Assembly (NCBI GenBank): GCA_026393985.1 | Contig: JAPKZB010000005.1 | Location: 57,577 to 112,591, forward strand | DNA: 55,015 nt | Reading direction: 5' to 3' | Origin: Acidobacteriota bacterium | Lineage (GTDB): Bacteria; Acidobacteriota; Terriglobia; Bryobacterales; Bryobacteraceae | Part shown: positions 37,574-46,762 of the stretch, one piece after another | How positions within the stretch are numbered: position 1 is the first letter of the stretch | Layout: each line of letters begins with the position of its first letter | The notes under the pieces: model-generated | Database searches by the model: none | What the model was told of the DNA's origin: nothing | The model's input: only the letters and a program-made list of their open reading frames with translations | Translations under genes and position numbers: made by a program

Positions 37574-39121
37574 TTAGCCTTTGATCTTGACGGGATGGAA
37601 GTCCCAACCTTTGCGGAAGATGGGGCGCAGGAGTTTGTTGGCTTCCGGGTTGTTGGTGATGCGCATCTTGGCCGGGTCGTATTCGAGCTTGCCTTCGTGG
37701 CGCAAGGCGATGACGCCGAGTAACATCCATTCGACGAACGGCGCGGCGACTTCGAAATTCGAACAGGCCGGATCGCCGCCCTTGCAGGCGCGGATGAAGT
37801 CGCGCATGTGGCCGGGCGAGCGGGTGAGCAGCGGCGCGGGCATGGTGTAGTCGCGCATTTTGGCCACGGGCAGCAGGCGGGTGACCTCGCCATAAGTACC
37901 GGTGGTGAGCAGACCCTTGTCGCCCTTGAAGACGCTGCCGTTGGGCGTGGGGAACTGGAGCTGGGCGCCGGGGGCTTCGAGGGCTTCAAAGGCGCTCTTT
38001 GAATAGACGCGCCCGGGGGAACGGAAGTCGGCGACGCCGGGTTGGGGGCCAAAGACTTGCGGCCGTCTTGCCTGCCCGCCGGCGGCGCGGAGCATGGGCG
38101 GCTCCCCGAGCCACTCGTTGGCGGGGACGCCTTCGACCTTCGGGCTCGACTTGAGGCCGTCGTACCAGAAGACCTGCAGCGCGGGCATATCTTCATAGGG
38201 CGCGAAGTCAAAGCGGATGACCGACGATTCCGGGAACTGGAAAGGGCTCACGCCTTCCTTACGGATGCACTCGACGCCAACGATCTTGCGTTGCGACAGG
38301 TGCAGGGCCATGTTGGGCGCGCCGAGGATGTGGCAGGCCATGTCGCCGAGGGCGCCGGCGCCGAAGTCGTAGAAGCCGCGCCAGTTGAAGGGCTGGTAGA
38401 AGAAGCCGTCCCAGCGGTCGGGCTTGGAGGCGCCGCCGGCGGTGAAGGGGCGCTTCTCGGCGACGCCGAGCCAGAGGTCCCAATCGAGGCCGGCGGGGAC
38501 GGCGTCTTCTTTGGGGATTTCGGTGATGCCCTGGGGCCAGAGCGGCCGGTCAGACCAGGCGTGGACTTCGCTCACTTTGCCAAGGTCACCGTTCCAGATG
38601 ATTTCAGCGCACTGGCGGGTGCCTTCGTTCGAGTAGCCCTGGTTACCCATCTGGGTGGCGACGCCGTACTTGGCGGCCGCGGCGCGGACCTGGCGCGCCT
38701 CCCAGATGGTGCGGACGAGGGGCTTTTGCACGTAGACGTGCTTTTTGCGCTCCATGCACCACATGGCGGCCATGCCGTGCATGTGGTCGGGCGTGGCGAT
38801 GATGACGGCGTCGATGTTGTTGGCTTCTTTGTCGAGCATGACGCGGAAGTCGCGGTGCTTGGTTGCCTTGGGAAAGGCGTTGAAGGTCTGGGCGGCGCGG
38901 CGATCATCGACGTCGCAGAGCGCGACGATGTTTTCGGTGGGCGAGGCGGCGCGGATGTTGCTGGCGCCCTGGCCGCCGGAGCCAATGGCGGCGAAGTTCA
39001 GCTTTTCGTTGGGGGACTTGTAGCCGAGGGCCTTAAGGGAGGGGGTGGAGCCGAAGCCGCCGGTGGGGACGGCGCCCGCCAGCAGCGTGCCGTAAAAGAA
39101 GTGACGCCGATTCAATGACAT
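37574..39121 (-). CDS. Secreted Gfo/Idh/MocA-family oxidoreductase (second copy)
   Basis: 515 residues, of the longer type found in Planctomycetota, Verrucomicrobiota and Acidobacteriota. Leader MSLNRRHFFYGTLLAGAVP has a twin-arginine-like RR. Rossmann GSGGQGASN near residue 48, IATPDHMHG, then VQKPLVRT where the usual EKP is QKP, and GMGNQGYSNEG-like and RGFYDFGAGALGDMACHILG motifs. NAD(P)-dependent sugar oxidation is likely. TATAAT at 39153-39148 and a CAGGAGAC ribosome site give it a conventional start. It differs from the copy at 34.6 kb, so the two are not a recent duplication. Confidence 0.87.
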   Translation of the reverse strand: MSLNRRHFFYGTLLAGAVPTGGFGSTPSLKALGYKSPNEKLNFAAIGSGGQGASNIRAASPTENIVALCDVDDRRAAQTFNAFPKATKHRDFRVMLDKEANNIDAVIIATPDHMHGMAAMWCMERKKHVYVQKPLVRTIWEARQVRAAAAKYGVATQMGNQGYSNEGTRQCAEIIWNGDLGKVSEVHAWSDRPLWPQGITEIPKEDAVPAGLDWDLWLGVAEKRPFTAGGASKPDRWDGFFYQPFNWRGFYDFGAGALGDMACHILGAPNMALHLSQRKIVGVECIRKEGVSPFQFPESSVIRFDFAPYEDMPALQVFWYDGLKSSPKVEGVPANEWLGEPPMLRAAGGQARRPQVFGPQPGVADFRSPGRVYSKSAFEALEAPGAQLQFPTPNGSVFKGDKGLLTTGTYGEVTRLLPVAKMRDYTMPAPLLTRSPGHMRDFIRACKGGDPACSNFEVAAPFVEWMLLGVIALRHEGKLEYDPAKMRITNNPEANKLLRPIFRKGWDFHPVKIKG

Positions 39122-39147
39122 ATAAGTCTCCTGGGGTATCGCCTGCT

Positions 39148-39153
39148 ATTATA
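39148..39153 (-). promoter_or_regulatory. -10 hexamer of the second Gfo/Idh/MocA gene
   Basis: TATAAT on the minus strand, 26 bases before ATG 39121, with the CAGGAGAC ribosome site between. The -35 region has no good match. Confidence 0.4.
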
Positions 39154-39227
39154 AGCGCATTGGCGGACGGCGGGGAGCCGGGCCGCGCTTCGTTGGTAAA
39201 CTCTGAGCAGGAGCAACACCTTTACGC

Positions 39228-40559
39228 ATGTTTGGACGTGGTAACTGGGCCATCTTTGGCCTGGACAACGAGACCCTGACCGCCTTTACAACCGCCCTTG
39301 ACGATCCGGCCCGCATGGCGGTGGCCTCGCAGCAGGCAGCCGCGGCGGTGGCGCGGTTGTATGGGACGGACGCGATCGGCTTCAATCCGTTCAGCGCGCC
39401 GCGGCTTGATGAGGAGCAGGAGTTGACCGCCGAACAGCAGACCGAGTTGGCGCGTCATGCCGTGGCGGATCTCGAGGAGGGGACGACGGCGGTGCTGCCG
39501 GCGGAGATTCTGGAGGGCACGGGATACGGGCGCACGGCGGAGGCGTTTCGCGTCTCGCCGCAGCTCTCGTCCGAACTGCCGTGGTTTGGCCTGTGGGCCG
39601 TGATGAACGAGTGGAAGAAGGCCTCGGACCTACCATCGCGGAAGGAGCAGAGTTCGTACGTGCTGCTGGAGCGGCCGTATAAGTTCCTGCTGGCGACCGA
39701 CAAAAAGACGGTGGATGAGAAGGTGGAAGACGCGAGCGCCGTCTGCCGGACGCAGGTGGCCGTGCTGCTCGACTTTGTCCATGGCCGTCTGTACATTGAG
39801 AGCACCAGCAAGAAGCACATTCAGGCGATTGTGGCGGGATTGACGCGGCTGGCGGTGCAGATTGTGCCGGTGGCGTGGAACTATCCGGTGGCGCACTGGA
39901 CGCAGGCGATTCTGCGGAATCTGTCCGAGAACACGCAGTTTCGCGACGAGTTCGCGCGGCGGGCCGAAGAGGCGAGGCGGTTCAAGGAGAGCGAGATCGA
40001 GAAGCTCGAAGACCGGGAGATGGAGATGATCGTCTCGAAGTTCTTTTCGATGACGGAGACGCCGACCGGGACCTGGGTGGGCATCTCGGGTCCGGCGCGC
40101 ATTCGTCTGCACGAGGCGGCGCCACCGATTGCGGTTCGCAACCCGGCGATGGCGACGACGCTGTTGGGGATTACGCCGGAGGCGGCGCTGCTGTCGGGCG
40201 CGCTGACGTTTCAGGACACCGTGACGGTGACGACCAAGAGCGGGGCGGAGCGGACGATTCGGCGTGACGTGGCGCGGTTTGATCTGAACGACCGGGTGAA
40301 CCTGAGCGAGGTGGGCGCGGCGATGCTGCGCGGGTTCGACATGGCGTCGCACAAAAAAGACGTGCTGCGGGCCATTCGCGATACCCGGCAGGTGCCTTCG
40401 ATTGCACAGTTCTGGGGCCTGTGGCTGCACCAGTTGGGCAGCGCCGTCCGCACGATGGAGGCGACGTTCCGCGAGGTGCTGGAGTTGAACGGCGACCAGG
40501 CCGCGGGCATTATTCCGATGCAGCTTTCGGGTGGGCCGGAGGAGACTCCGGCTCCGTAG
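39228..40559 (+). CDS. Unrecognised 443-residue protein
   Basis: I do not recognise this protein with confidence. It has no leader or membrane segment. An acidic N-terminal third (to about 100) is followed by a block KKTVDEKVEDASAVC...LLDFVHGRLYIESTSKKHIQAIV...VQIVPVAWN near residues 155-225, a charged helical region with the run RRAEEARRFKESEIEKLEDR near 250, and a C-terminal part rich in DLNDRVNL-type motifs. The middle block weakly recalls the segment of RdgC nucleoid proteins in which a beta strand precedes SAKRAEEVL; this is a hint only. AGGAG lies 13 bases before the ATG. Its last 50 bases overlap the convergent rraA-family gene. Confidence 0.75.
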   Translation: MFGRGNWAIFGLDNETLTAFTTALDDPARMAVASQQAAAAVARLYGTDAIGFNPFSAPRLDEEQELTAEQQTELARHAVADLEEGTTAVLPAEILEGTGYGRTAEAFRVSPQLSSELPWFGLWAVMNEWKKASDLPSRKEQSSYVLLERPYKFLLATDKKTVDEKVEDASAVCRTQVAVLLDFVHGRLYIESTSKKHIQAIVAGLTRLAVQIVPVAWNYPVAHWTQAILRNLSENTQFRDEFARRAEEARRFKESEIEKLEDREMEMIVSKFFSMTETPTGTWVGISGPARIRLHEAAPPIAVRNPAMATTLLGITPEAALLSGALTFQDTVTVTTKSGAERTIRRDVARFDLNDRVNLSEVGAAMLRGFDMASHKKDVLRAIRDTRQVPSIAQFWGLWLHQLGSAVRTMEATFREVLELNGDQAAGIIPMQLSGGPEETPAP

Positions 40560-41238
40560 GGGCGCCGTCGCCTTTGACGACGCGGAGCTGCGGCAGGAAG
40601 GTGCCTTTCGCCTTTTGCTCCAGCACCTCGTCGCAGCGCAGGATTTCGCCCATTTCGCGGCCTTTTTTGATCTGGCGGGCGATCTCTTTTTCGGCGACAA
40701 GAATGCGGTCGGCGGTATCGAGCGCCTGTTCGATGCGGGCCTGCGGGACGACGACAACGCCGTCGGCATCGCCCACGACCCAGTCGCCGGGGCAAACGAC
40801 AACGCCGCCGCATTGTACGGGGAGATCGACTTCGCCTTTGTACTCGGCGCCGCCGGCGTTGGGGACGATGGCGCGGGCGAAGACGGGGAGTTTGCTCGAG
40901 GCGATGTCGGCGGCGTCACGGATGGCGCCGTCAATGACTACGCCCGCCAGGCCCTTGCGATGCGCGGCCATCGTGGTGAGGCCGCCCCAGAGGGCGGTGT
41001 TGCGTTCGCCTTGGCCGTCGATGACGAGCACGTGGTCTGGCGGGCAGAGCGAGAGCGCCTTGGCCACCATGAGAATATCGGCCGTGTGGACGCGGAGCGT
41101 GAAGGCCGGGCCGGCCATGCTGGCGTTGGCCGACCGGCAATGCATATCGTGGTCCATGCCGCCGGATTTGCCGATGGCGTCCGAGAGGGGGCCGGTGCCC
41201 ACCTTACGCGCTCTGGCCGCTGTCTGATTTTTTTTCAT
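40510..41238 (-). CDS. RraA-family protein (HMG/CHA aldolase-like)
   Basis: 242 residues. Core RraA/MenG fold: GTGPLSDAIGKSGGM, MAGPAFTLRVHTADILMV, VIDGQGERNTALWGGLTTMAAHRKGLAG, VVIDGAIRDAADI (Arg and Asp of the active site) and VVVCPGDWVVGDADGVVVVP. Relatives are either 4-hydroxy-4-methyl-2-oxoglutarate/oxaloacetate aldolases or RNase E inhibitors; the neighbouring dehydrogenases favour the metabolic type. A helical C-terminal extension (about 190-242) goes beyond the short RraA form. It follows the zinc dehydrogenase gene after 13 bases and overlaps the gene on the other strand at its 3' end. Confidence 0.83.
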   Translation of the reverse strand: MKKNQTAARARKVGTGPLSDAIGKSGGMDHDMHCRSANASMAGPAFTLRVHTADILMVAKALSLCPPDHVLVIDGQGERNTALWGGLTTMAAHRKGLAGVVIDGAIRDAADIASSKLPVFARAIVPNAGGAEYKGEVDLPVQCGGVVVCPGDWVVGDADGVVVVPQARIEQALDTADRILVAEKEIARQIKKGREMGEILRCDEVLEQKAKGTFLPQLRVVKGDGAPTEPESPPAHPKAASE

Positions 41239-41251
41239 GGGATGTTCTTCC

Positions 41252-42340
41252 TTAGGCCATCATGACCTGGGCTGGGTTGAGCGCCTGGTAGCGGCCCTTG
41301 TTGGCGGTGATTTCGAAGGCCTGCGGCACCTGCTCAATGCCGTGGAGGATGTGTTTAATCGCTGGTTTCAGTCGCACGCGGCCGGAGGCGACCAGGCCGA
41401 CGGTGTGTTCGAGGTGGCCGAGCGTGCTGATGTCGGGAAACAGATAGCGTAGGCTGCGTTCGCGCAGCAGATCGATGTCGACTTCAAGCGGCGCGCCGAA
41501 CCAGGAGACGCCGACGAGTTTGCCGCCGGAGCGGACCGAGTCGATGGCCTGGGTGAGGCTGCGGGTACCGGCCAGGCCCTGCTTGGGGCTGCCGCCGGCG
41601 CACTCGAAGACGACGTCGGCGCCGTTGCCTTCGGTGAGGTCGAGGATGGCCTGTACGGGGTCGGTTTCGGCGGCGTTGATGACGTAGTCGGCGCCTAACT
41701 CGCGGGATACGTCGAGGGCTTCCTTGCGAACGTCGACGGCGATGATCTTGCCGGCGCCGCTGACGCGGGCGATCTGCATGCATTCGAGGCCCATGCTGCC
41801 CTGGCCGTAGAGGACGACCGAGTCGCCGATGCGCAGTTCGGCGGTTTCCACCGAGGCGACGCTGTCGCTGAGCGACTGCAGGCAGGCGGCTTCGCTATCG
41901 GAGATCCGGTCGTCGACGTGGGTGAGCGCGATCTCGGGAAGGACGGCGTATTCGGCAAAGCAGCCGGGCAGTTGGAAGCCGATGATGGGACCCTTGCGGC
42001 AGAGCGCCGAGCGGCCGGAGTCGCACAGGGGGCAGTGTTCGCAGGGCAGTTTGGCGCGGGCGGCGACGCGGTCGCCGGCGCGGAAGCGGGTGACGCCGGG
42101 TCCGACTTCGACAATCCGGACGCAGTATTCGTGACCGAATAACTGCACGGGTGCTTCGGTCTCGAGCCGTTTTTTGATTTTTTCGTAGGCCAGGGTGCGG
42201 ATGCCGAAGGCTAGTTGGGCCTCCGTGACACTGGGTTGCACGCAGAGTACCTTTACGAGGACATGCCGCGGCCGGAGCTCGGGCATGGGAACTTCATCGA
42301 GGCGGAGGTCGCCGAAGCCGTAAAATCGCCATGCTTTCAT
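41252..42340 (-). CDS. Zinc-binding alcohol dehydrogenase family protein
   Basis: 362 residues from ATG 42340. MDR family: FGDLRLDEVPMPELRPRHVLV opening, GHEYCVRIVEVGPGV, RAGDRVAARAKLPCEHCPLC and RSALC (structural zinc cysteines), and Rossmann VLYGQGSMGLECMQIA. The catalytic-zinc region reads VLCVQPSVTEAQ rather than CGICGSD, so the zinc site is not standard. IGFQLPGCFAEYAVLP is typical for the family. Substrate unknown. ATG 42385 would add 15 non-conserved residues. It is followed on the same strand by the RraA-family gene, and is divergent from the DUF1549 gene (89 bases). Confidence 0.83.
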   Translation of the reverse strand: MKAWRFYGFGDLRLDEVPMPELRPRHVLVKVLCVQPSVTEAQLAFGIRTLAYEKIKKRLETEAPVQLFGHEYCVRIVEVGPGVTRFRAGDRVAARAKLPCEHCPLCDSGRSALCRKGPIIGFQLPGCFAEYAVLPEIALTHVDDRISDSEAACLQSLSDSVASVETAELRIGDSVVLYGQGSMGLECMQIARVSGAGKIIAVDVRKEALDVSRELGADYVINAAETDPVQAILDLTEGNGADVVFECAGGSPKQGLAGTRSLTQAIDSVRSGGKLVGVSWFGAPLEVDIDLLRERSLRYLFPDISTLGHLEHTVGLVASGRVRLKPAIKHILHGIEQVPQAFEITANKGRYQALNPAQVMMA

Positions 42341-42374
42341 AAGTAGGGAGTGGAGGGCAGGAAGTAAATCCGAC

Positions 42375-42405
42375 TTGGCTAGCATACAGGAAAAGCGCGT
42401 ATAAT
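42375..42405 (+). promoter_or_regulatory. Promoter of the DUF1549/DUF1553-DUF1501 pair
   Basis: TATAAT at 42400-42405 with TTGGCT 19 bases upstream (42375-42380). Transcription would begin near 42412, and GGGAG at 42418-42422 serves ATG 42430. The -35 spacing is a little long. Confidence 0.45.
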
Positions 42406-42429
42406 CGAAGCCGGACGGGAGTTCCTGCG

Positions 42430-45396
42430 ATGAGATCTTGGCCGCTGGTTCGATATCCAGGCTTCGGCGCGTGGATGGTGATTGCCACGATTGCCCCGGG
42501 CAGCGCCCAGGGCGTGGACCCGGCGCAGATAGCCGGGCAGGCGCGGGAGGTGCTCGCGCGGCGGTGCGTGGGGTGCCATTCGGCGGCGGTGAAGAGTTCG
42601 GGGCTGGACCTGAGTTCGTCCGGTGCGGCGGCGCGGGGCGGCAGCCGCGGGCCCGGGCAGATACTGGCCCGCGTCACGAGCGGCGAGATGCCGCCGGCCA
42701 AGCCGCTGCCCGAGACGGAAGTGGAGATTCTGCGGCAGTGGCAGACGGCTGGTATGCCGGCCTGGAGCAGCGGCGCGATTGAGCTTCAGCGCGCGACGGC
42801 CGATTGGTGGGCGTTTCAACCGCTGCGGGAAACACCGCCGCCAGTGGGAGACGTTTCGGTGATTGACGCTTGGATTGATGCCAAGCTCCGGGCGCGGGGC
42901 TGGCAGAGGGCGCCCGAGGCCGACCGGCGGACGCTGATCCGGCGGGCGAGCTTTACGCTGACCGGCCTGCCGCCCACCCCGGCCGAGGTGCAGGCCTTCG
43001 TCGACGACCGGCGGCCGGATGCCTACGCCCGGCTGGTGGACCGGCTGCTGGCTTCACCCCACTACGGCGAACACTGGGCGCGCCATTGGCTCGACACCGT
43101 TCGCTTTGCCGAAAGTGAGGGCTTTGAACGCGACTGGATCCGGGATCACGCCTGGCCCTACCGCGACTATGTCATCCGCAGTTTTAACGAAGACAAGCCA
43201 TACGGGCAGTTTGCGCGCGAACAGATTGCCGGCGATCTGCTGAGGCCGCAGACACGCGACGGCGTCGTGGCGACCAGCATGTTGGTGCTCGGGCCGTATG
43301 ATGCCGTGGGCTTGACCTCGGCCGTGGACCGGGAGCGCGAGCAGGTGCGGACGGACCAGATGGAGGAGATGGTGGGGCTGGTGGCGCAAACCTTTCTCGG
43401 TCTGACCGTGAACTGCGCCCGCTGCCATGATCACAAGTTCGACCCGATTCCGCAGCGGGACTATTACCGTCTGAAGGCTGTGTTTGATGGCATCTGGCAG
43501 CCGACGACCGGCAGCGAGTTGCGGGCCGGGGGCCGCCCCGTGCTTACTGGCGTGGAGCGGGCCCGGCACGAGGCCGACTTGGCGGCCTTCGACCGTCGCA
43601 TTGGCGAACTGGAAGCGCAGGTCGGGCAGTTGGACCGCGCCGGGCGCCCGCGGCTTGCCGTACCCGCGACGGTGCCGGCGCCGGTAGGCTGGTGGACGCT
43701 CGATAGTGACGCCCGCGACGATGCCGGGGCGCTGCACGCCAGTCTTGCGCCGGAGGCGGCGACGTTTGCGAGCGGGCGCCTGCAGCCTCCGGGGGGCAAG
43801 GAGAGCGTTACGGCTGTCACGGCACCCTTGACCGCCGATGTCCGGGAGAAGACGCTCGAGGCTTGGGTGCATGTGGCGCGCCCGATCGAAAAGGGGACAA
43901 CGCTTTTCCGGATTCGCAATCGCAGTGGCTTCCGCGGCGCGGCCCTCGATGGGATTCATTTCACCGGCGGCAAGAAGCGCCGGTGGGAAAACGCGAGCAC
44001 GGTAAACTTCCGTACCGAGGACGTAGAAGGCCCGGAGGAAGACACCCCCGCCGGGGGACGCCTCCACGTGGCGATTACTTATGCCGCGGACGGGGAGATC
44101 CGCGTTTACAGGAATGGGAAGCTCTACGGCCACCCCTACCGCCCTGATGCCGGCACCGCGCACGGCAAGCTGCAGACCTACGGCAAGCAGGATGCCATTG
44201 TGGAGCTGATGAGCGGCAACGGCCTTGAACTCGAGCAGGCCCGGCTGTTTTCGGACGCGCTGACCGAAGGTCAGGTTGCAGCCCTGTTTGCCGCGGGGGT
44301 GGACAACGCGGCGCCGGCCCAGGGTGCCGAGCGGGAGGGGCTGGTGCGGAGGCTCGCCGAGGAGCGCGCCCGACGGCGGGCCTTCGCCGAGGCGCCGGCC
44401 CGGGCTTTTGCCGCGGAGGTCCGGCCCGCCCCGCCGACGCGTTTGCTGGCGCGCGGGGACGTCTCGCAGCCAGGGGAGACGGTGGCTCCGGCGGGAGTTT
44501 CGCTGCTGCGGGGGCTGAGCGGCGACCTCGGCCTGCCCCCCGATGCGCCCGATGCTGAACGCCGCCGTCGCTTCGCCGAATGGCTCACGAGTCCGGACAA
44601 CTCACTGTTTGCCCGCGTGATCGTTAACCGTGTTTGGCACTATCATTTCGGCGCCGGGTTGGTCGATAGCCCCAACGACTTCGGCTATAACGGCGGGCAA
44701 CCCTCGCATCCTGAACTGCTCGAGTGGCTCGCGGCCGACTTCCTGCGCCACGGCGGCAGCCTGAAACACTTGCACCGGCAGATCTTGCTCTCCGCCTCCT
44801 TCCGCCAATCGTCGCGCTTGGACTCGGCTGCCGCGGCACAGGACGCGAGCGCCCGTCTGCTCTGGCGTTTCCCATCGCAGCGATTGCCGGCCGAGGCGGT
44901 GCGCGACGCGATGCTGTCGGTGAGCGGCGCCCTCAATCCCATGCTCTTCGGGCCCAGCTTCCGGCCGTTTGAGATCATCAAGAACCCGGGGTCGTATCAC
45001 TCCTATAGTCCTGTCGATTCGGCCGATGCCGCGCTGCAGCGCCGTACCATCTACCGCATGAACATCAACTCGGGAGGGAACCCGATGCTCGACGCGCTCG
45101 ATTGTCCGCTGCCATCGGTCAAGACGCCGAAGCGGTCGGTGACCACCACGCCGCTGCAGGCGCTCAGCCTGATGAACAACCCTTTTGCCGACCGCATGGC
45201 GCGGACCTTCGCCGCGCGGGTTAGCGCGGAGCGGGAGGAGCCCGCGGCGCGGATTGCGTGGGCGTACGAGTTGGCGCTGGGTCGGCCGCCGCGGCCGGAG
45301 GAGGCTGCTTCGGCGGCGGAGTTGGCGGCAAGCGCGGGCCTCGAAGCGCTATGCTGGGCGCTGTTCAACTTGAGTGAGTTCCTCTATGTCCAGTAA
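42430..45396 (+). CDS. PSCyt1-DUF1549-LamG-DUF1553 secreted cytochrome-like protein
   Basis: 988 residues. After a short leader comes PSCyt1 with heme-type motif CVGCH near residue 48, and the SGEMPPAKPLPETE signature; DUF1549 (about 145-360) with PHYGEHWARHWLDTVRFAES and CARCHDHKFDPI; a LamG/concanavalin domain inserted at about 415-620; DUF1553 (about 690-985) with NRVWHYHFGAGLVDSPNDFG and HPELLEWLAADF. These planctomycete-type proteins are exported and are usually paired with DUF1501 proteins; proposed roles in polysaccharide or sulfatide breakdown are unproven. The following DUF1501 gene starts inside its last codons. Confidence 0.9.
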   Translation: MRSWPLVRYPGFGAWMVIATIAPGSAQGVDPAQIAGQAREVLARRCVGCHSAAVKSSGLDLSSSGAAARGGSRGPGQILARVTSGEMPPAKPLPETEVEILRQWQTAGMPAWSSGAIELQRATADWWAFQPLRETPPPVGDVSVIDAWIDAKLRARGWQRAPEADRRTLIRRASFTLTGLPPTPAEVQAFVDDRRPDAYARLVDRLLASPHYGEHWARHWLDTVRFAESEGFERDWIRDHAWPYRDYVIRSFNEDKPYGQFAREQIAGDLLRPQTRDGVVATSMLVLGPYDAVGLTSAVDREREQVRTDQMEEMVGLVAQTFLGLTVNCARCHDHKFDPIPQRDYYRLKAVFDGIWQPTTGSELRAGGRPVLTGVERARHEADLAAFDRRIGELEAQVGQLDRAGRPRLAVPATVPAPVGWWTLDSDARDDAGALHASLAPEAATFASGRLQPPGGKESVTAVTAPLTADVREKTLEAWVHVARPIEKGTTLFRIRNRSGFRGAALDGIHFTGGKKRRWENASTVNFRTEDVEGPEEDTPAGGRLHVAITYAADGEIRVYRNGKLYGHPYRPDAGTAHGKLQTYGKQDAIVELMSGNGLELEQARLFSDALTEGQVAALFAAGVDNAAPAQGAEREGLVRRLAEERARRRAFAEAPARAFAAEVRPAPPTRLLARGDVSQPGETVAPAGVSLLRGLSGDLGLPPDAPDAERRRRFAEWLTSPDNSLFARVIVNRVWHYHFGAGLVDSPNDFGYNGGQPSHPELLEWLAADFLRHGGSLKHLHRQILLSASFRQSSRLDSAAAAQDASARLLWRFPSQRLPAEAVRDAMLSVSGALNPMLFGPSFRPFEIIKNPGSYHSYSPVDSADAALQRRTIYRMNINSGGNPMLDALDCPLPSVKTPKRSVTTTPLQALSLMNNPFADRMARTFAARVSAEREEPAARIAWAYELALGRPPRPEEAASAAELAASAGLEALCWALFNLSEFLYVQ

Positions 45397-46759
45397 GCCG
45401 ATCTCGCGCCGCCAGGCGATCCTCGACGCCGGGGCCGGCTTTGGCTGGATGGCGGTCTCCTCGCTGGCGGCCGCGGGCCTGTCTGCCGGCGTGCACTTTC
45501 CGCCGAGGGCAAAGCGGGTGCTGCAGGTATTCAGCGTCGGCGGCATGAGCCACCTGGACACCTTCGACTACAAGCCGGAACTAGCCAAACGGAACGGCAA
45601 GCCCTTTGCGATGCCCACGTTTTTCGGCCAGGGCGGCAACCTGCTCGGCAACGTCTTTCCGTTCGCGCAGCGCGGCCAGAGCGGGCTGTGGGTCAGCGAC
45701 CTGCTGCCCAATCTGGCCGCGCACGCCGACAAGCTGACGGTGGTGCGCACGATGGTATCGAAGAGCGCCAACCATATGCCGGCCGTGGCGTGCATGAATA
45801 CCGGGTTCATCCTGACGGGCTTTCCGAGCATGGGCGCCTGGGTGACCTACGGGCTCGGTTCGGAACGGGAGAATCTGCCGTCCTTCGTGGTGCTGCCGGA
45901 CCTGCGCGCCCATCCCTGGGGCGGCACCGTGCAGTGGTCGAACGGCTTTTTGCCGGCGGCGGTGCAAGGAACCATGTTCCGCAGCTCCGCTGTACCGGTG
46001 CCGGATCTGGCTACCCCGGCCGCCGTGAAGCCGGAGGCGCGGTCGGCGGCGCTCGCTTGGTTGAACCGGCAGAACCGCCGGTTTGCCGATGAGCATCCGG
46101 GAGACTCGGCGCTTGAGGCGCGCATCCGGAGCTATGAACTGGCGGCGAGTATGCAACTGAGCGTACCTGCCATCTCGGATTTGACGACGGAATCCGAGGC
46201 AACGCGGAAGCTCTACGGCTTTGATGATCCGAAGACCGAACCGCTGGCGCGGCAGTGCCTCCTCGCGCGGCGGTTGCTTGAGCAGGGCGTGCGCTTCGTG
46301 CAGGTTTATCACGGCGGGTCTTCGGTGGATTGGGACGCGCACGGGAGCATCATCGACAACCACACCAAACGGGCCGCCGAGTACGACAAGCCCGTGGGCG
46401 CCCTGCTCAGCGACCTCGCCGCCCGCGGTCTGCTTGCCGATACGCTGGTGCTCGGTGTGACCGAATTCGGCCGGACGCCGGTGTCGCAGGGAACCGGCAA
46501 GACGGCCGGACGCGACCACCATCCGGACTGCTTCTCTTGCTGGATGACCGGCGCCGGGTTGAAGCCCGGTTTTGCCTATGGCGAGTCCGATGAGCTTGGC
46601 CAGAAGCCGGCGGTGAACCCGGTGACGATTCACGATTTTCATGCCACCGCGCTGCATCTGCTGGGCTTGGACCATGAACGGTTAAACTACTACCACAACG
46701 GCATTCGGCGGCGGCTCACCGATGTGCATGGCCACGTGGTGAAAGGTTATCTGGCGTAA
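45386..46759 (+). CDS. DUF1501 secreted protein
   Basis: 457 residues from ATG 45386. Tat-like leader with SRRQAIL. DUF1501 motifs: VFSVGGMSHLDTFDYKPEL, GQSGLWVSDLLPNLA, NHMPAVACMNTG, LTGFPSMGAWVTYGLGSE, and GVTEFGRTPVSQGTGKTAGRDHH with the conserved histidines; the fold resembles sulfatase/alkaline-phosphatase-like enzymes. It overlaps the DUF1549 gene by 11 bases, which indicates coupled translation and a shared function in the periplasm. GTG 45374 is a possible alternative start. A GNAT gene follows after three bases. Confidence 0.9.
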   Translation: MSSKPISRRQAILDAGAGFGWMAVSSLAAAGLSAGVHFPPRAKRVLQVFSVGGMSHLDTFDYKPELAKRNGKPFAMPTFFGQGGNLLGNVFPFAQRGQSGLWVSDLLPNLAAHADKLTVVRTMVSKSANHMPAVACMNTGFILTGFPSMGAWVTYGLGSERENLPSFVVLPDLRAHPWGGTVQWSNGFLPAAVQGTMFRSSAVPVPDLATPAAVKPEARSAALAWLNRQNRRFADEHPGDSALEARIRSYELAASMQLSVPAISDLTTESEATRKLYGFDDPKTEPLARQCLLARRLLEQGVRFVQVYHGGSSVDWDAHGSIIDNHTKRAAEYDKPVGALLSDLAARGLLADTLVLGVTEFGRTPVSQGTGKTAGRDHHPDCFSCWMTGAGLKPGFAYGESDELGQKPAVNPVTIHDFHATALHLLGLDHERLNYYHNGIRRRLTDVHGHVVKGYLA

Positions 46760-46762
46760 CCC

